A DNA stretch of 64,000 nucleotides, from contig JAJZVC010000001.1 of NCBI GenBank assembly GCA_021845865.1, positions 53,265-117,264 on the forward strand, written 5' to 3'. The DNA is from Pseudomonadota bacterium (GTDB lineage Bacteria > Pseudomonadota > Gammaproteobacteria > Burkholderiales > UBA9220). Numbering within the stretch: the first letter of the stretch is position 1; every line of letters begins with the position of its first letter. The notes beneath the pieces are model-generated. The model saw only the letters and a program-made list of their open reading frames with translations, ran no database searches and had not been told where the DNA came from. The translations under genes were made by a program, and so were the position numbers. Shown here piece by piece: positions 60,851 through 64,000 of the stretch.

Positions 60851-60879
60851 CTATGGGGCACGGGCCGGGGTTGTTCAAC
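60851..60879 (-). promoter_or_regulatory. Putative sigma-32 (heat-shock) promoter of cbpA
   Basis: On the minus strand GTTGAAC is followed after 14 bases by CCCCATAG, a near-match to CTTGAAA-N14-CCCCATnT. It lies 34 bases before the cbpA ATG in the purL-cbpA gap. The spacing is identical to that at lon. An overlapping hairpin (CGGGGTTG with CAACCCCG, 60866-60883) has no T-run. Confidence 0.65.
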
Positions 60880-60897
60880 CCCGTCTGCAACCGGGAA

Positions 60898-63800
60898 TCA
60901 TCCCACCCACTTGCGGGCGTTGCGGAACATGCGCAGCCAGGGGCCGTCCTCGCCCCAGCCTTCGGGCCGCCAGGAATGCTGGGCGGCGCGGAATACCCGC
61001 TCGGGGTGGGGCATCATGATGGTGAAGCGGCCATCCGGCGTGGTGAGGCCGGTGATGCCCTGGGGCGAGCCGTTGGGGTTGAAGGGATAGGACTCCGTGG
61101 GCTTGCCGTAGTGGTCCACGTAGCGCAGGGCCACCAGGGGCTGGGCGCTTTGCAGGTGGGCGGCGTCGCGGAACTCGGCGTAGCCTTCGCCGTGGGCCAC
61201 CACGATGGGCAGGCGGCTGCCGGCCATGCCGTCCAGGAACAGTGACGGGGACTTCGCCACCTCCACCATGACGAAGCGGGCCTCGAACTGCTCCGACTTG
61301 TTGCGCACGAAGTGGGCCCAGGAATCGGCGCCGGGGATGATCTCGTGCAGGTTGCTCATCATCTGGCAGCCATTGCACACGCCCAGGGCGAAGGAGTCAT
61401 TCCGTTGGAAGAAGGCCTCGAACTCGCTGCGGGCGCGTCCGTTGAACAGGATGGATTTGGCCCAGCCCTCGCCGGCCCCCAGCACATCGCCGTAGGAGAA
61501 ACCACCGCAGGCCACCAGGCCGTTGAAGTCCTTGAGGGACACGCGGCCTTCGATGACGTCGCTCATGTGCACGTCCACCGCCTCGAAGCCGGCGCGGTCG
61601 AAGGCGGCGGCCATTTCCACCTGGCCGTTGACGCCCTGTTCCCGCAGCACCGCCATGCGGGGCCTGGACCCTTTGGCAACGTAGGGCGCCGCGACATCCT
61701 CTGCCGGATCAAAGCCGAGCTGGCATTGCAGGCCGGGGTCCTTGGCGTCCAGGAGACGGTCGTACTCCTGCTGGGCGCACTCCGGGTTGTCCCGCAGGCG
61801 CTGCATGTGGAAGGTGGTTTCGGACCAGGCGCGCTGCAAAGCGACCCGGGATTCGTCGAATACCGGCTTGCCGTCCCGCAGGATGCGGAAGGCGTCGTCG
61901 CCGTTGAGGCTGCCGATGACATGCAGTTCGGAACGCAGGCCCGCGTCGAAAAAGGCCTGCATCACCGCTGCCGTATCGCCGCGGCGCACCTGCATCACCG
62001 CTCCAAGCTCCTCGTTGAACAGCACCGACAGCAAAGCCGGCATGCGCAGGGCATGGGGGTCGATATCCACGCCGAGGGCCTCGGCATCGGCCTGGAGACG
62101 GGCGAAGCACAGCTCGTCCAGATCCAGGGTCACGCCAGCATGGGCGGCGAACATCATCTCGCACAAGGTGGCGAACAGGCCGCCGTCGGAACGGTCGTGG
62201 TAGGCCAGGATTTTCCCTTCCCGGTTCAAACGCTGGATGGTGGCGAAGAAGGCTTTCAGGCTGGCCGGTTCGTCCACGTCAGGAACGGCGTTGCCCACCT
62301 GCTTGTAGGCCTGGGCCAGGGCGGAGCCCCCCAGGCGGCACTGGCCGTTGCCCAGGTCGATCAGGAGCAGGTCGGTGTCGCCGGCGTCGGTGCGGAGTTG
62401 GGGCGTGAGCGTCTTGGTGGCGTCGGGGGTGGGCGCGAAGGAGGAGATGATGAGGGACAAAGGCGAAGTCACCGCCTTCTTGTCGCTCCCCTCTTCCCAC
62501 ACGGTCTTCATCGACATGGAGTCCTTGCCCACCGGGATGCTGATTCCCAGGGCCGGGCACAGCTCCAGACCCACGGCCTTCACGGTGTCGTACAGGATGG
62601 CGTCCTCGCCGGGATGGCCGGCGGCGGCCATCCAGTTGGCGGAGAGCTTGATGTCGCCGATGTCGTCGATCAGGGCGGCGGCGATGTTGGTCACCGCCTC
62701 CCCCACCGCCATGCGGCCGGAGGCGGGGCCGTCGATCAGGGCCAGGGGCGTGCGCTCGCCCATGGCGAAGGCCTCGCCCCGGGTGGTGCGGTAGCCCATC
62801 AGGGTCACCGCCACGTCGGCCACCGGCGTCTGCCACGGGCCGACGAACTGGTCCCGGGCGGTCATGCCGCCCACGGTGCGGTCGCCGATGGAAATGAGGA
62901 AGGTCTTGTCCGCCACGGAAGGGATGCGCAGCACCCGGTAGGCGGCGTCCTTGAGGCTGATGCCCGCCAGGTCCAGGTCGGGGAGGTTCCGCTGGACGCG
63001 CTTGACGTCCCGGGTCATCTTGGGCGGTTTGCCCAGCAGGACGGAAAGTTCCATGTCCACCGGCTTGTTGCCGAAATGGCTGTCTTCCACCGTCAGGTGC
63101 AGTTCCTCGGTGGCGGCGCCCACCACGGCGTAGGGGCAGCGCTCCCGCTCGCACAGGGCCTTGAACAGGTCGTGATCCTCGGCGCGGATGGCCAGCATGT
63201 AGCGCTCCTGGGCCTCGTTGCACCAGATTTCCCGGGGGGACATGCCGGGCTCCTCGGAAGGCACGTCCCGCAGCTTGACCCAGCCGCCCTTGCCGGCGCC
63301 GTGGGCCAGTTCGGGCAGGGCGTTGGACAGGCCGCCGGCGCCCACGTCATGGATGGACAGGATGGGGTTCCTGTCACCCAGCTGCCAGCAGCGGTCGATG
63401 ACCTCCTGGGCGCGGCGCTGCATTTCCGGGTTGCCCCGCTGCACCGAGTCGAAGTCCAGGTTTTCGGCGTTGGCGCCGGTGTCCATGCTGGACGCCGCGC
63501 CGCCCCCCAGGCCGATCAGCATGCCGGGGCCGCCGAGCTGGATGTAAAGGGCGCCGGTTGGGGCCTCCTGTTTGAAGGCGTGCTTGGCGGAAATGTTGCC
63601 CACCCCGCCCGCCAGCATGATGGGCTTATGGTAGCCACGGCGTTCGCCGGCGGCGTTTTCCTCGAAGGCGCGGAAATAGCCCGCCAGGTTGGGGCGGCCG
63701 AATTCGTTGTTGAAGGCGGCGGCGCCGATGGGGCCTTCCAGCATGATCTGCAGCGCCGAGGCGATGCGGGAGGGCTTGCCGTAGGCCGGCTGCTCCCAGG

Positions 63801-64000
63801 GCTGGGGCAGGTCGGGGATGTTCAGGTTGGACACGGAAAAACCGCACAGGCCGGCCTTGGGCTTGGAACCGGTGCCGGTGGCCCCCTCGTCGCGGATTTC
63901 GCCGCCCGAGCCGGTGGCAGCGCCAGGAAAGGGGGAAATGGCCGTGGGATGGTTGTGGGTTTCCACCTTCATCAGGATGTGGGTTTCGTCCTCCACATAG
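60898..64000 (-). CDS. purL: Phosphoribosylformylglycinamidine synthase (partial, N-terminus outside window)
   Basis: About 1034 residues of the large, single-chain PurL that amidates FGAR to FGAM in purine synthesis. The frame is open to the window edge, so the N-terminal domain (about 270-300 residues) is missing. Visible are [20 protein letters not shown] near the edge, the FGAM synthase core with [17 protein letters not shown], the middle AIRS-like part with [14 protein letters not shown], and the C-terminal glutaminase domain with nucleophile Cys in [12 protein letters not shown] and the HGEGYAEF stretch. It precedes cbpA on the same strand. Confidence 0.97.
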   Translation of the reverse strand, partial: YVEDETHILMKVETHNHPTAISPFPGAATGSGGEIRDEGATGTGSKPKAGLCGFSVSNLNIPDLPQPWEQPAYGKPSRIASALQIMLEGPIGAAAFNNEFGRPNLAGYFRAFEENAAGERRGYHKPIMLAGGVGNISAKHAFKQEAPTGALYIQLGGPGMLIGLGGGAASSMDTGANAENLDFDSVQRGNPEMQRRAQEVIDRCWQLGDRNPILSIHDVGAGGLSNALPELAHGAGKGGWVKLRDVPSEEPGMSPREIWCNEAQERYMLAIRAEDHDLFKALCERERCPYAVVGAATEELHLTVEDSHFGNKPVDMELSVLLGKPPKMTRDVKRVQRNLPDLDLAGISLKDAAYRVLRIPSVADKTFLISIGDRTVGGMTARDQFVGPWQTPVADVAVTLMGYRTTRGEAFAMGERTPLALIDGPASGRMAVGEAVTNIAAALIDDIGDIKLSANWMAAAGHPGEDAILYDTVKAVGLELCPALGISIPVGKDSMSMKTVWEEGSDKKAVTSPLSLIISSFAPTPDATKTLTPQLRTDAGDTDLLLIDLGNGQCRLGGSALAQAYKQVGNAVPDVDEPASLKAFFATIQRLNREGKILAYHDRSDGGLFATLCEMMFAAHAGVTLDLDELCFARLQADAEALGVDIDPHALRMPALLSVLFNEELGAVMQVRRGDTAAVMQAFFDAGLRSELHVIGSLNGDDAFRILRDGKPVFDESRVALQRAWSETTFHMQRLRDNPECAQQEYDRLLDAKDPGLQCQLGFDPAEDVAAPYVAKGSRPRMAVLREQGVNGQVEMAAAFDRAGFEAVDVHMSDVIEGRVSLKDFNGLVACGGFSYGDVLGAGEGWAKSILFNGRARSEFEAFFQRNDSFALGVCNGCQMMSNLHEIIPGADSWAHFVRNKSEQFEARFVMVEVAKSPSLFLDGMAGSRLPIVVAHGEGYAEFRDAAHLQSAQPLVALRYVDHYGKPTESYPFNPNGSPQGITGLTTPDGRFTIMMPHPERVFRAAQHSWRPEGWGEDGPWLRMFRNARKWVG

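Overview
The window is a dense, almost fully coding piece of a Gram-negative chromosome that reads as betaproteobacterial. I infer this from the gene families and their order: the complete rpsB-tsf-pyrH-frr-uppS-cdsA-dxr-rseP-bamA-ompH-lpxD-fabZ-lpxA-lpxB-rnhB run, the smc-zipA-ligA run, the yciB-yciI-bolA-parvulin run, dapC/dapD/dapE with a yffB-type gene and prmB, and ppsA divergent from ppsR. A Rhodocyclales or Nitrosomonadales type genome is plausible, but the species cannot be named from sequence alone. I see no rRNA or tRNA genes, insertion sequences, prophage or CRISPR array. No stretch of more than about 300 bases lacks a gene.

Layout. 1-1.9 kb: 3' end of feoB (cut by the window edge) and a DUF938 methyltransferase. 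2.0-3.8 kb: an AT-richer accessory pair, a stand-alone LuxR-type HTH protein and a SPASM protein whose radical-SAM cysteine motif is missing. 4.0-7.3 kb: PEP synthase and its divergent regulator. 7.3-12.2 kb: a minus-strand run of motA, motB, a membrane-anchored methyltransferase, an HDOD protein and an rRNA/tRNA methylase. 12.3-26.8 kb: the translation, isoprenoid, phospholipid, outer-membrane and lipid A supercluster, closed by rnhB and a CopD-like gene. 26.9-36.5 kb: smc, zipA, ligA, galU, hpt, mtnP and def, all on the minus strand with overlapping ends. 36.6-38.8 kb: queF, a D-ribulose kinase and a PilZ-like gene. 38.8-48.0 kb: a DMT transporter and the lysine (dapC, dapD, yffB, dapE) and prmB genes, interrupted by about 3.8 kb holding a small conserved-looking ORF, an N-acetylglutaminylglutamine amidotransferase homologue, a Tsx-like porin and a bacteriohemerythrin. 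48.1-57.3 kb: a long minus-strand run (PHP phosphatase, yciO, M50 protease, trpS, lon, scpA, scpB, rluB, an unknown gene, nitroreductase). 57.3-59.2 kb: yciB, yciI, bolA and a parvulin. 59.3-64.0 kb: twin-CDGSH protein, cbpM, cbpA and the 3' part of purL.

How the genes work together. Most of the window is housekeeping: envelope biogenesis (Bam, Lpx, RseP, Skp, UppS, CdsA), chromosome organisation (SMC with ScpA and ScpB, encoded 14 kb apart), cell division (ZipA, YciB), purine salvage (MtnP makes hypoxanthine, Hpt recycles it) and lysine synthesis. The most interesting signals are the degenerate radical-SAM/SPASM protein with its LuxR-type neighbour, two well-spaced sigma-32-like promoters in front of lon and cbpA, an iron-sulfur-type cysteine pattern in TrpRS, a palindromic element inserted in frame inside dapC, and the small 67-residue ORF in the interrupted dap region.
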